Shown here in pieces: positions 34,429 through 45,350 of a stretch of 64,000 nucleotides of DNA. Every line of letters starts with the position of its first letter. The first letter of the stretch is position 1. A model generated the notes under the pieces. The model did not search any database and was not told where the DNA came from. It was given only the letters and a program-made list of their open reading frames with translations. Source of the stretch: Amorphophallus konjac. Taxonomy: Eukaryota; Streptophyta; Magnoliopsida; Alismatales; Araceae. Made by a program: the position numbers and the translations under genes. The stretch spans positions 449,064,053 to 449,128,052 of the forward strand of contig CM040118.1 of the NCBI GenBank assembly GCA_022559845.1, read 5' to 3'.

Positions 34429-35220
34429 GTTGAAATCAAGCATAAGGGCAAAGGGAAGGTGGATGTGACTAGGGAACCCAGTAGACATATTACTGCACAT
34501 AAGTCCAAGGGTCAAGCTTCGAGTCAACCCATAAATTCCCAAGTCCAAGGAAGCTCCAAGACCAAATCAATCTAGTCACATCAGTCAGGTCGAGGTGTCT
34601 ACCACACTGCTTCGATGCATTCTTCATCTGAGTTTTAACCCTTTAGAAACAAAGGTAAGAGTCGGTACATGTCAGGTCGATGCAGCACCTACGGTGTATC
34701 GACTCGTTCACCATTCAGGAACCCTTCACATGTCAACCAGGGTTGGACAGGTCGAGGTAGTCACTCAATGAGGTCGAAGCAACATGAATTTCAGAATTCT
34801 TATCCACGCTGGATGCATTGATGCTACACCAGGAGCACATCAACGCAGTCTAGATTCAGGTCATTTAATAATCAGAAGTCTTATGGATTTGTTAATCCCA
34901 GGTTTGTTCAACCTAGGTTCTCTCGTGCACCCACGAATCCTAATGCTCCTTGGTTCAGCAACTGGCACGAAAAGTCTCATGTGTTTAAAAAATAGCATGC
35001 TGCACAAGATCTAAAGTCAACAAAATCTCAGGTGGAGCATAAAAAGTAGAATAAATAGAAAAGTGTAAAATCCACAACACAAGTGAAATCACAGAGACAA
35101 ATGTGGATACCTAAACAATTGATGTCTTGCTTGAATGATTTAACTAGTGTTATGGGGCCCAAACAGTTTTGGGTTCCAAGAATTTTTGCTTGATCATTTT
35201 TGTAGGAATGCCTGGCAGCC
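34429..35220 (+). pseudogene. Gag-protease linker of the Sirevirus, contains dyad boxes
   Basis: The gag frame continues in phase with several stops. The encoded segment is basic and rich in Gly, Arg and Ser. Between 34588 and 34780 it carries three box pairs identical in type to the LTR boxes (TCGA starts 34590/34612, 34677/34699, 34752/34774). The LTR motif has thus entered, or arisen in, coding DNA. RQMWIPKQL-type residues (about 35097) precede the protease. Confidence 0.6.
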
Positions 35221-36612
35221 ACTCATAATAGGTGGTACCTTGATAGTGGCTGCTCAAGGCACATGACAAGAGATAAAGACAAATTATGCATGTTGGTTGA
35301 AAAGGATGCAGGTCATGTCACTTTTGGAGGAAATACCAAAGGTAAAATTGTTGGATCAGGTAAGCTTGGTAAGTGTTTGTCATGTTGCATTGAAGATGTT
35401 CTGCTTGTAGAAGGTTTAGCATATAATCTTCTAAGTATTGGTCAGTTGTGTGATAAGAGCCATAGAGTTATTTTTGACTCTCATGCATGCACTATATTTG
35501 AACCTAATTCAAAAACTGTGAAATTTATTGGAAAAAGAGTCAATAACATCTACATGGTAGATTTAGATGATGCAGCCCATACTAATTTGTGTCTTACTGT
35601 AAATAAAGATGACTTAGCTTGTCTTTGGCATCGTAGGTTAGGTCATGCCAACTATAATGTGCTTCATAAATTTACTAAATTCAGCATGGTCAAAGGTCTA
35701 CCTGAAATTTCATTCATAAAAAATAATAAAATTTGTGAGGCTTATACTCAAGGCAAACAGACTAGAAAGTCATTTAAATCCAGAACTGAAAATATGTCTT
35801 CAAAATCTTTTGAGATAATCCATATGGATCTGTTTGGACCTACTAGATCAGCTAGCTTAACTAGTAGAAGATATGGATATGTTCTAGTAGATGACTACTC
35901 TTGATACACTTGGGTATTTTTCTTGACTCACAAAAATGATGCCTTTAGTGAATTTCAGGTATTCTTCAAAAAGATAAAATAGGATGGTAAGTTCTCTATC
36001 TCCAACATTCTATCTGATCATGGCGGTGATTTTGAGAATTCACAGTTTGATGATTTTTGCAGAGATAATGGCATAAACCATATATTCTCATCACCAAGAA
36101 CTCCAGAACAAAATGGAGTAGTTGAGAGAAGAAATAGAACCTTGGTGGAGATGGCTTGAACAATGCTAGTGGAGAGCAACTTACCTAGAAGGTTTTGGGC
36201 TGAAGTTGTAAACACCTCTTGCTACATCATTAATAGAGCTATGGTAAGATCTTCTACTCAAAAGACTCCATATGAAATAATGAAAGGTAAGAAATCTTCA
36301 CTTGCATATTTTAAGGTCTTTGGTACAAAGTGCTTTATTCATGTAAATTTCAAAAGAGACCTTGATATGTTTGAAGCTAAAAGTGAACTAGAAATTTTTC
36401 TGGGCTATTCTGAACATTCTCGAGCCTATAGAGTTTATAATCTGAAAACTGAAACTGTTGAAGAATCTCCACATGTTACATGTGATGAGTCATCTGACAA
36501 GTCTAAAAATAATTTTTGCAGGGACATCAATGAAGGAGAATTTCTGGAGAATAAAGAAGAGCAAAGAAGTCAATGTGCAAAACCAAGGATTGAAAGTGAG
36601 ATTGAAGGGTAA
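35221..36612 (+). pseudogene. pol: Sirevirus protease and integrase
   Basis: Same frame as gag. Protease: WYLDSGCSRHMT with the catalytic Asp at 35242-35244. Integrase zinc region: HRRLGHANYN (35629 onward), then CEAYTQGKQ where the second Cys of the HHCC set is Tyr. Core: first Asp in HMDLFGP (35827), second in ILSDHGGDFEN (36016), Glu in EQNGVVERRNRT (36124). Stops: TGA 35902-35904, TAG about 35980, TGA about 36157. The C-terminal part runs to TAA 36610. The protein would cut the polyprotein and insert the cDNA, but this copy cannot. Confidence 0.85.
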
Positions 36613-37506
36613 AGAGTTCAGGGGGAGGTAAACATCAATTCAGGTAATCCACTTACCAATATTCGAGTGCTTAAGGATCACCCTTTGGAAAACATAATTG
36701 GTAATTTGCATGAACCCCCTAGAACCCAGCCTCATTTCAGAGTAGATGAAGAACTTAATTCTTTTGCTCTTATTTCACAAACAGAACCTAAGAATATTGA
36801 ATGTGCCTTAAAAGATGAACATTGGATTAATGCAATGCATGATGAACTGCATCAATTTGAGAGGAACCAGGTATGGCACCTAGTTCCCAAACCATCTTAG
36901 GGTTCAGTCATAGGCACAAAATGGATTTTTAGAAATAAAACTAATGAAGAAGGAAAAATTGTTAGGAATAAGGCTAGGCTAGTGGCACAGGGCTATAACC
37001 AGGAATTTGGTGTAGACTTTGAAGAATCTTTTACCCCTGTGGCTAGGCTTGAAGTCATTAGAATCTTACTTGCATTTGCATGTAGCTTAGGAATAAAACT
37101 CCAGCAAATGGATGTTAAGAGTGCATTTTTAAATGGTCTAATAAAAGAATATGTTTTTGTTAATCAACCACCAGGATTTGAATGCATTGACTTTCCTAAT
37201 CATGTGTATAAGCTAGACAAGGCCTTATATGGATTGAAGCAAGCTCCCATGGCCTGGTATGACAGATTGAGTACATTCCTCAGAGGTAAAGGCTATTTAA
37301 GAGGTGAGGTTGACCAAACTCTATTCACTAAAGTTGATAACAAAGATATTCTTGTTGTTCAAATATATGTAGATGATATAGTCTTTGGGTCAACAAACCT
37401 ATCTATATGTGAGGAGTTTTCTAATCTGACGACTAATGAATTTGAGATGAATTTAATAGGAGAACTAAAGTTTTTTCTTGGATTACAGATTTATCAAACT
37501 TCATAA
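36613..37506 (+). pseudogene. pol: Sirevirus reverse transcriptase
   Basis: The frame is still that of gag. Motifs in order: NKARLVAQGYNQ (36967), FEESFTPVARL, QMDVKSAFLNG (37108-37140), the DKALYGLKQAPMAWYDRL stretch (37216-37269) and the catalytic YVDD (37366-37377) followed by IVFGS. All key Asp codons are kept. The breaks are only point stops (TAG 36898, TAA 37504). Confidence 0.9.
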
Positions 37507-38300
37507 GGGAGTTTCATTACTCAAGCAAAATATCTTAAGGATCTTTTGAAGAAATACAAATTGGAAAACCTCAAGGCAATTTCTGCACCAATGGGTACAG
37601 CAACAAGTCTTGATGCTGACCCGGAAGGTAAATTGGTAGATCCCAAAACATTTCGAGGTATGATTGGATCCTTACTTTACCTCACTGCCTCTCATCCTGA
37701 TATACAATTTTGTGTGTGTCTCTGTGCTAGATTTCAGGCTAGCCCTAGGGAATCTCACATGTGTGTTGTAAAAAGAATTCTCAGATACCTTTCTGGCACT
37801 CTTGATCTGGGTTTATGATATCCTGCTAAATGTGAGTTAAATCTTGTAGCTTACACTGATGCAGAGTATGCAGGATGTAGATTAGATAGAAAAAGCACTA
37901 GTGGGTATTATCAATACTTAGGGGGTTCTCTAGTGTCTTGGGCATCTAAGAAGCAACACAATGTTGCTCTTTCCACTGCTGAAGCAGAGTATGTTGCAAC
38001 AGGGAATTGTGTAGCCCAAGTACTCTGAATTAAACACCAACTTCATGACTATCACATAAATCTTGGTTGCATCCCTATTCTATGTGATAACACAAGTGCT
38101 ATTTCTTTAACTAAGAATCATGTCCATCATTCTAGGACTAAGCACATAGAGATAAGACACCATTTCTTAAGAGATGAGGTAAATAAAAAAAAATTGAACT
38201 GAATTTCATTGAATCAGAAAAATAAATTGCTGATATTTTTACCAAGCCTCTTTGTAATGAAAGATTCAAATTCTTAAGAAGAGAACTTGGTCTGTGTAAA
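37507..38300 (+). pseudogene. pol: Sirevirus RT thumb and RNase H
   Basis: SAPMGTATSLDADP and RGMIGSLLYLTASHPDIQF (37576-37710) form the connection. RNase H runs from AYTDAEYAGCRLDRKSTSGY (37852) through LSTAEAEYVA (37972) to HHFLRDEV, with stops at 37816 and about 38026. A one-base shift at an A-run (38188) precedes ELNFIESEK and ADIFTKPL (38230), where the domain ends. Confidence 0.85.
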
Positions 38301-40302
38301 TTTCAGCATGATGATTGATTGCTTAAGACTCATTATATGAAATATGTGCCTTCTTAGTGTCATTAAAATGCATGTGATCAAGGTTGTCAACTGATGTTGC
38401 ATGTGGTTTAGGTTGTCATTGCATACAGTGTGTTGCATTCAATAAGCATTTGACCTCATAGGTATATCAAATGGTATGTTGGGAGAAGGGCACATCTCTT
38501 TTGTCTAGAAACCCATGCTATGCTGAGAGGATTGTCCTCCGTCATGTACCATGGGTCAATTGTGTGTCTCAGGTCTTGCATATTTTTTTTGAATCATGTC
38601 AGTCTAATTTCCTGCATATGTTTCATTTAAAGCTCAGTCATACAATGCATGTAGATAGGGGGAGTTAGACAAGGGAATATTGTGTCAAATGCATATGTAA
38701 GAGTCTGTCTCATGCATAGCTTGCATCTAGTCAGGGGGAGATCATGTCAAACATTGCATGATTGAGTCAATGTTATCTTCTCTGTGTCTCTAGGTTTGAT
38801 TCTGTCTAGATTGGTCGACCGAACTTCTCTTTTTGGTCAACTGAAATCTCAATTGCTTCTTGTTGAATAACTTCATGTTGACTTAAAGATTCCTTGAGTC
38901 AACTTCATTTTGCTATCCAACCAATTCAATAAATTATTGCCATATGTGTCTTATCACATGGTATCTCTTTCATATCACTTACTGGACTTATTCTGAATGT
39001 GCTAATCTTCATATATCTCTGTTGAAAAGTTCTGAGAAATATCTATCTCTGCTGACTCTTGCTAAATTCTTGCACTTCATTAAACTTGAAATAATTGCAA
39101 TCTGATCCTCAATTCATTAACCTGAGCTATTAGATCAAGCAATCTTCTCTTATAAGAATCTATGATGTACCATGAGTAAACTGATGGTTTAAGTCTAATG
39201 AATTAAAGAAGTTTAAAGATTGAATTCAATGAAAAAAAGGTGTATTCTACACTTAATAGGTCTCAACCATCTCTCACATGGTATGTCTTATGCAATTTCT
39301 CAGACTCTGAAAATTTAAAGTTCATGGTAAACTTGGTTAAGAAACCTGGATCATGTATTGTTCTTAAACATAACATTATTTGAAAATACCACAGAGCAGC
39401 AATTTATCAAAAGTGTGTTTCAAAGCTCAATTGGTAGAGCAATGGCTAGATATCATTGAGAAACTGAGCTCTTCATCAAAGAAATGAAGTAAACTTATGT
39501 CATGAAATGTCTCTGCTATCTCTATTCAAAAATGAAATAGGATGGTTAATTTCACTAAGTAACTAGGGGTACTGACATCTAATCAACGTGTACCCTTATG
39601 TAAAAAGGTGTGAATTATATCCGATTGTTTTGAAAAAATATGAGCCACAAGAAACATTCAACAAATATGACCAAAGGTCGAGAAATATGCTGTAATCCTG
39701 AGGTGAAAAATCAGAATTGTCAAAATATGTTTAATCTTAATACTTGTCCCTGGTCACTCCTAAGCGCATCATTGATTTTGATTGAGTAAGATGAAGTGAG
39801 ATTAAACTAGACATCATCATGTAGCCTTGGTTTATTGCTATTAAGTGTACGTGCCAACTTATTCAAAGAATTTCATTGATAAACCCTAAATTCATCATTC
39901 TTAAACCAGACTTTATAAGGGTTGCATTATCAGAAGTCTATTGACTGAAGAATCTGAAAATTGAATGCTTAATTAATGAAGGCAGTTTCAGATTGTGCAT
40001 TTGTTCAATTGTGTGCTCTTCGTGGATTATTCATTTCTTCTCACACTCTACTAAATTGCCCTTAAAATCCTAACTGTCATTCCTTCTGCATTGTTCCTCT
40101 TATCAGATTCATTCTAATCTTTGTGTTTGCTGATGTCAAAGGGGGAGAGAATTTCTTGAGTGAGTCAAGAGTTATCTGAGGGAGTTAGAGTTATCTGAGT
40201 TAGTGTTATCTGAGGGAGTTATCTAAGGGGGAGAGAAATTGATGACTCACATTCTCACATTCGTGTGTCATTTGCACCTTCTGACTCATAATGTTCGCAT
40301 CA
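38301..40302 (+). other. Long 3' region of the Sirevirus (env-side), no intact ORF
   Basis: Two kilobases with no convincing frame. Purine tracts AGGGGGAG(T/A) occur at about 38659, 38738, 40140 and 40228, matching the multiple-PPT feature of Sireviruses. A dyad box pair (TCGACC at 38815, GGTCAA ending 38840, 22 bp apart) sits where env-carrying Sireviruses are known to have extra boxes before env. Any env-like gene is too decayed to see. Confidence 0.6.
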
Positions 40303-40318
40303 TCAAAAAGGGAGAGAA
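40303..40318 (+). other. Polypurine tract before the 3' LTR
   Basis: AAAAAGGGAGAGAA directly precedes the LTR TG at 40319; it would prime plus-strand synthesis. Confidence 0.8.
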
Positions 40319-42108
40319 TGTTGTGTCCTCCCTAGGTTTGATGCTGGCAAAACTGGTTTTGATGATTGGCAAAATTTTGTATTATGGTGTCATTTCTTTA
40401 AGTCAGTATAAGTCCTTGTTTTCAAACTACATTCACGCTCAACAGGTCGATGCATTCATATCACAGGTCGATGCATTCATATCTATTAAAGTCAACAGGT
40501 CGATGCATCCATAATTGTTATGGTCATCGGGTCGATGCACTTTGGTGTATTTTTGATAAAGAGGTCGAAGAAGCAATGTCTTACCTCGACGCTTCTACTT
40601 GCCTTTATGGTTTATTGACGAGCAGGTCGATTCACTATGACGGTGCATCGATGCAGCAGTACCAGTAGTACTAGCATTTGCTTTGACAGGTCGATGCTGC
40701 AGTACCAGCTCTGGCTTGACAGGTCGATGTTGTTGTTATTGCCTTGATGCCTCAGACCAAAGTGTCTGTTAATCATGTTGATGCACTCAGCCCATGCATC
40801 GATGCAATAGTACAATTTCTTATGTTTTGTTTGTCTTCATAAACTAACATGAGCCTGCAGTCTTTTAGCACTTATTATAATATCTCATAAGTTATATGAT
40901 GATAAGGTTGATGATGAATTTCCATATTTGCTTTGGCAGGAATATCAAGATGAGAGCATCCAAAATGATTCTGCAACTTGTTCGAACACTCATAGTGCAA
41001 AATTTATGGAATGAAGAGGTCATGTCAACTTCAGTCAGAAGCAAACTCTTAAGTATGGAACAGCCATTCTGCTACTGATTAAGTTTGAAAAGCAGCCAGT
41101 CTTTAAAAAAATTAAGACGATCATGTGGTTCCAAACTGAATCTGCTTGGCACGTGTCCAAGGCGGATGGGCCGATTTATGAAGATTTTAACAGAAGAATT
41201 TTCCACGTGGCGGCTACTTAAGAAAACCTTTTTCTTTTCATCTGACACGTGGACTCACGAATCAGCACTTTCTAGAAATTCTTTTGGCGGGAGTGTTCCC
41301 TCCATACGCCAAAGGGAATCTTGTGGGGTCCACAAGAATCAAGCTCGCAGGGATAAAAGACTTTATGCGAACGGGACTGAAAGGACATAGAGAACAGAGA
41401 GAAGAGGATAGCTAGAGGCATTTTGAGAAAGAATAGCTTGAGAGCAGAGAAGAGAGGAGAAGCACAGAGCGTGAGAAGTAGATGTACAGAGGTGTGAGAG
41501 AGAGCTGGAAAAATAGAGTATCGGAGAAAGGTTTCAGTGAGCAGAGAAAGAGTAGAAGAGAAAGAAGGAGAGAGTGATCTGAGAGAAGATTGTGAGAGAG
41601 GAAAGTGAGTGAAGCTGGAGATTCACTGAAGAGCCGATGGAATTTCGAATTCTGGATCAGATCCAGAATCGACTGCTCAATAAAGCTACATTATTTTTCA
41701 AATTCTGTCGTTGCTTTTGTTGATTGTTTTACTTTCATTTGAATCATTGTAAAGCTGTGTTTCAGCGAATCTATGTTGTGAGGCAGCGGAGCAATGTTGT
41801 GATGCTCAGCGGTGTATAAGATGTGTAATCAGCGGAGTTAAGCTGCTTTCAGCGAAAGCCTCACTCGATTGAGTGAGGGGTGGATGTAGATCTCAGGGTT
41901 GAGATCGAACCACCTTAAAAATCTCTTTGCATCGTGTGTGATTGCTTGTGCTCGCGTAGTCTTACTGTTATTTCTTTAGCTAAAAACATTTTAATAGCGT
42001 CCATCACAGTAAATTTCTATTCTGCAATTCTTTTTACTGCTGTAGGGCAAAAATTGGGGTTGATCTATTCACCCCCCCTCTAGATCATCCTAGTCACCTA
42101 CCTTATCA
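40319..42108 (+). repeat. 3' LTR of the Sirevirus
   Basis: TGTTGTGTCCTCC to CCTTATCA, 1790 bp, collinear with 30860-32648. It keeps more intact CpG boxes than the 5' LTR (for example GGTCGATGCA where the 5' copy has GGTTGATGCA). Short frames inside (40239-41390) are mirrored in the 5' LTR and are not genes. Confidence 0.92.
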
Positions 42109-42660
42109 GTCTGCACATCCCTGTGTTTAAGGTTCATTGCTCATATACCTACACTTCCACATCACGAAGAAATTGTGTTGGGTGTAGATTGTGATTTTAA
42201 CTATACACATGAGCTATGTGGTGTCCTCTTTATGAATGCGCATCTTCTTTAGTTATGATTCATGAACTGCACTCAGCCTGTGAATCATGGGTATTATTTT
42301 TATCCCACTCTTAACAAGGGGGAGTTATACTACATATCTACTTTATGCTTGTTCTTAATGAATGCGTGCATGCTTCGATGAAATTTCATAAAATAATCAA
42401 CAATTGAACTCAAAAAAATATAAATTTAAAAATAAATAATACATAATAAATAAATAAATAATAATAATAAAATAATAATAAAATAAAGATAAATAAAAAA
42501 TCAAAGTAAAATAAAATAGAAAATAATTAAATAAATAAAGCTCCATCAATGAGAATAGGTCTACAAAGAGAGAGGGTCGTTGCAAGCTCCGGAACCCCTT
42601 ATGAGCAAAAAATGATGGCAGAATGCAGTAAGGAGAAGGGGAGGTGACACCCGCAGGCCC
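42109..42660 (+). mobile_element. Old copia fragment, right part, ending in AT-rich DNA
   Basis: It continues the fragment cut at 30859. AACAAGGGGGAGTTAT (42315) is another Sirevirus-like purine tract. From 42410 to 42540 the DNA is (AATAA)n low complexity. Its right limit against the Tat DNA before 42706 is not sharp. Confidence 0.45.
42410..42545. repeat. (AATAA)n low-complexity stretch
   Basis: Runs of AAATAAATAATAATAATA; no coding signal. Confidence 0.75.
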
Positions 42661-43684
42661 CACTCATTCATCCCTCACTTACGACACCCGTGGGTGGGGA
42701 GCATTTGTTGACACTCAAAATTTGACATCAACAGCAGCAAGTCTCACCCAGCCGAACAAGGACAATTAAAAGAAAATAGCTCGAAATGATGACCGAAATA
42801 TTTTTCAAAGCCCCGCATTGGGCAAAGGATAAAAGAAAGAAGATAGAGAAAGAAAAGAAGAAAGAAAGGGGGATTTGTCTTACCGACACCCTATCAAAGC
42901 TACAACCTGCAGTCCCGACACTGGAAGAGAAGAAGAAAAGAACAATAAATTAAAAAAAAAAGAATGAAAGAAGAAGAAGAAGAGAGAGGTGGGAGCCCCA
43001 TCAGGTACCCCTACCCGAGTCTTTATTGACGTCTAGAAATATGAATGCCATAATATAGCACAATATGACAAAAATTGTGGGAAGTTAAGGTGTTCCTAAG
43101 GTACACTTCCGTGAGCTCGGCTGTAAGAAACATGCAACAAAAAGACATAAGGAGTGGCCGGAACGGCCGAATTTCAACACCAGTGATGGCGGCGCCGTAT
43201 CGTATATGTGACGTCATGTTATCGTAAATTTACGTCCCGACAGACGAATTGGATTTAGAATCAAAGGGGGCTGAGGCACCCCTGAATATGTACAGCCGTG
43301 AGCTGGATTGTGGAGGCCCAGGCATCAAAGAGAAAGAAGAAAAGAAAAGAAGAACAAAAGAATAAAAAGAACAAAAGAAAAAAGAAGAAGAGGCTTAGGG
43401 TGTTGTAACGGCAGTAGAAGAAACAAACAAAAAAGGAGAAAAAGAATAAAAGAAAAGAAGAAGAAAAAGAGAAGAAGGGACAAGAAGGGGGAAGGCCGCT
43501 GAACCGGGGCCCTCCTCATACCTGATCCGACACCCTCACGCGCCCTCATCCAACACCCTTCTCATGCCTCATCCGACGCCCTCATGCCCCCCATATAGTA
43601 GCGCCTTGAAGTGCGATCCGACTGCCTTTCCCCTCTCACTCGATAGTGTAACGAAAGGTCCTCACGTCTTCCTCCCTGCACCCC

Positions 43685-43692
43685 TATATAAA
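43685..43692 (+). promoter_or_regulatory. TATA box of Tat LTR (42.7-45.3 kb)
   Basis: TATATAAA with the same GGGCC context as 16169. Confidence 0.65.
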
Positions 43693-44399
43693 GGGCCGCA
43701 GGGCATCAAAGGAAAGGGCTGGGGTGGAAGAGATCCATAAAGGACGGCAGAAGAAGGGGAAAGAAGAAGCCACAAAAAAGAGAGATCAACAGAGAGAAAG
43801 AAGAAGAGAAGAAAAGAGATCTTGACAACTCTCCTGAGGCAAAAGAAGGGCGAACAAGGAAGAGAAAATGGGAGTTCTGGGTGTTTCCTGAGCTTCCTCT
43901 TCCTGTGAGCCTCCTCCGAAAGAAAGAGAGAAAAAAAAGAGGAGGGAGAGAAGGAGCGCCTAAGCATTTATTTTCTGTAGGTGGGTCTTTCCTGTCGCTA
44001 TCCATGCCCGACAGGACTATAGATCTTGTATTTTCATCTCATTCGTAAAAGTTTTATGCAATCCGATATTATTCCTACGGATTGATGCATTTATGTGAGT
44101 GTATTTCTCCCTGCTGTGGTGAATGTTTTCTTTTCTTTTTCTTTTCTCTGCACTCCCCCTATATTGGCAGTGATCATTCCCATCGTGCCTTGTGGATCTC
44201 GCGTTCTTTGGCAATTTATTCCCATCTGAGAAAAGTCTCGATCACAGAGCATCTCTGCACTTAGGATTTGTTCTAGGCTATGAATATGATCCTAAGTTGT
44301 AGAACCTGTAGGATCTGTCTGTCATTTCATAGACCGTTCTTGCCGTATCACGCCATTTTTTTTCTTTTCTGGACCCATTTCAAGAGCAACGCATAGAGG

Positions 44400-45040
44400 G
44401 ACATAGTGCCCTTGCTTCCCCTCTATAACCAACCATTGGGGAGGAGAAATCTACCAGAAATATGGGCCTCGTAGCCCTCGTAGTCATCTTCCTTGATGTC
44501 TCCTTGCAGTGCGATTTGTGGGATATCTTACGGTACTCTATTTCTGGCATATGTGAACCGGCATGCTCTTGTTAGGTAATCTGCCGCACCTATATTGGGT
44601 GATCCGACGCGCCATTAACCCCCTCATATCTCCCTCCGCAACCCACCAATAGGGAGGAAGAGTTGCCAAGAATCTAGGCTTTGAAGCCCTTACATTTCTC
44701 TCCTTTTTTGGCCCTTTATAGCTTGATTTATAGGAGGAAAGACGATGCTCTGTTTCTTGCACAAGTCATCCGGCGCACCCTCATCAGGTGATCTGGTGCA
44801 CCTATATCAGGTGATCCGACGTGCCATTAAACACCGCATATCCCCCTCTTCAACCCACCAGTAGGGAGGAAGAGTTGCTAGGAGTCTAGGCCTTGAAGCC
44901 CGTACATTTCTCTCCTTTTATGCCCCTTTATAGCTTGATTTATAGGAGGAAATATGATACTCTATTTCTTGCACAAGTGATCTGGCGCACCAATATCAGG
45001 TGATCCGGTGCACTCTCATCAAGTGATCCAGTGTGCCATT
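44400..45040 (+). repeat. About 211-bp tandem repeat with 23-bp-spaced GATCCGGYGCACC boxes
   Basis: Two clear copies (GTAGGGAGGAAGAGTTGC at about 44651 and 44862) and a diverged third near 44430. Each copy ends in boxes of the type GATCYGGYGCACCNATATCAGG; successive boxes lie 23 bp apart at 44768-44825 and 44970-45025. Confidence 0.65.
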
Positions 45041-45350
45041 TAAACCTCTTTTTATTACTAGTACTATGCACTTTATGGGTTAATTGCCTCCATCGGGTCA
45101 GTGTTCGGCCTCGTACCACCGTCCCATTCGTCCCAGGGCTAAAGCCAATGGTCTCCGACACCCTCCCACAAGAAGGGGTCGTTCTGGCAGGCGGATGACC
45201 CGATATCGGCAAAAAGCGGGCATTTATGAATAGTAACTTTTGACTATTCACTTTAGGCCCAATAAGAATTAATTGTGGTTTTCTTAACCTGGTGCCCCTT
45301 TAGCCCCGTCAGAGCATTCGGGCAATTCCGGTCCCCTAGTAGGCTGGCCC

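Larger units (their letters stand above)
30860..42108 (+). mobile_element. Complete, degenerate Sirevirus (Ty1/copia), 11.2 kb
   Basis: Two direct LTRs (30860-32648 and 40319-42108), an initiator-Met primer site, gag-pol in one frame, a long noncoding or env-side 3' region with several AAGGGGGAGA tracts, and a terminal purine tract. Flanks are GTATG (30855-30859) and GTCTG (42109-42113), a target duplication with one change. The multiple purine tracts, C-rich LTR end, repeated LTR boxes and coiled-coil Gag extension are Sirevirus hallmarks. Many in-frame stops mean it cannot act alone. Confidence 0.92.
42706..45350 (+). mobile_element. Tat-type LTR (fourth in window)
   Basis: It starts TGTTGACACTCAAAAT at 42706 just after GGGTGGGGAGCATT, a purine tract, which suggests a 3' LTR whose internal region lay to the left (element C). 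TATATAAA (43685-43692) is followed by GGGCCGCAGGGC and a GA-rich stretch. Boxes CATCCGACGCC (43540-43590) precede the TATA. 44570-45040 is a tandem block with GATCCGGTGCACC boxes. The end is near the shared TAGGCTGGCCCTCG mark (45339). Confidence 0.6.

Noticed and set aside
43308..43549. Lys/Glu-rich and Leu/Phe-rich frames on opposite strands
   Set aside because: They come from a (GAAAA)n-type purine run in a Tat LTR.
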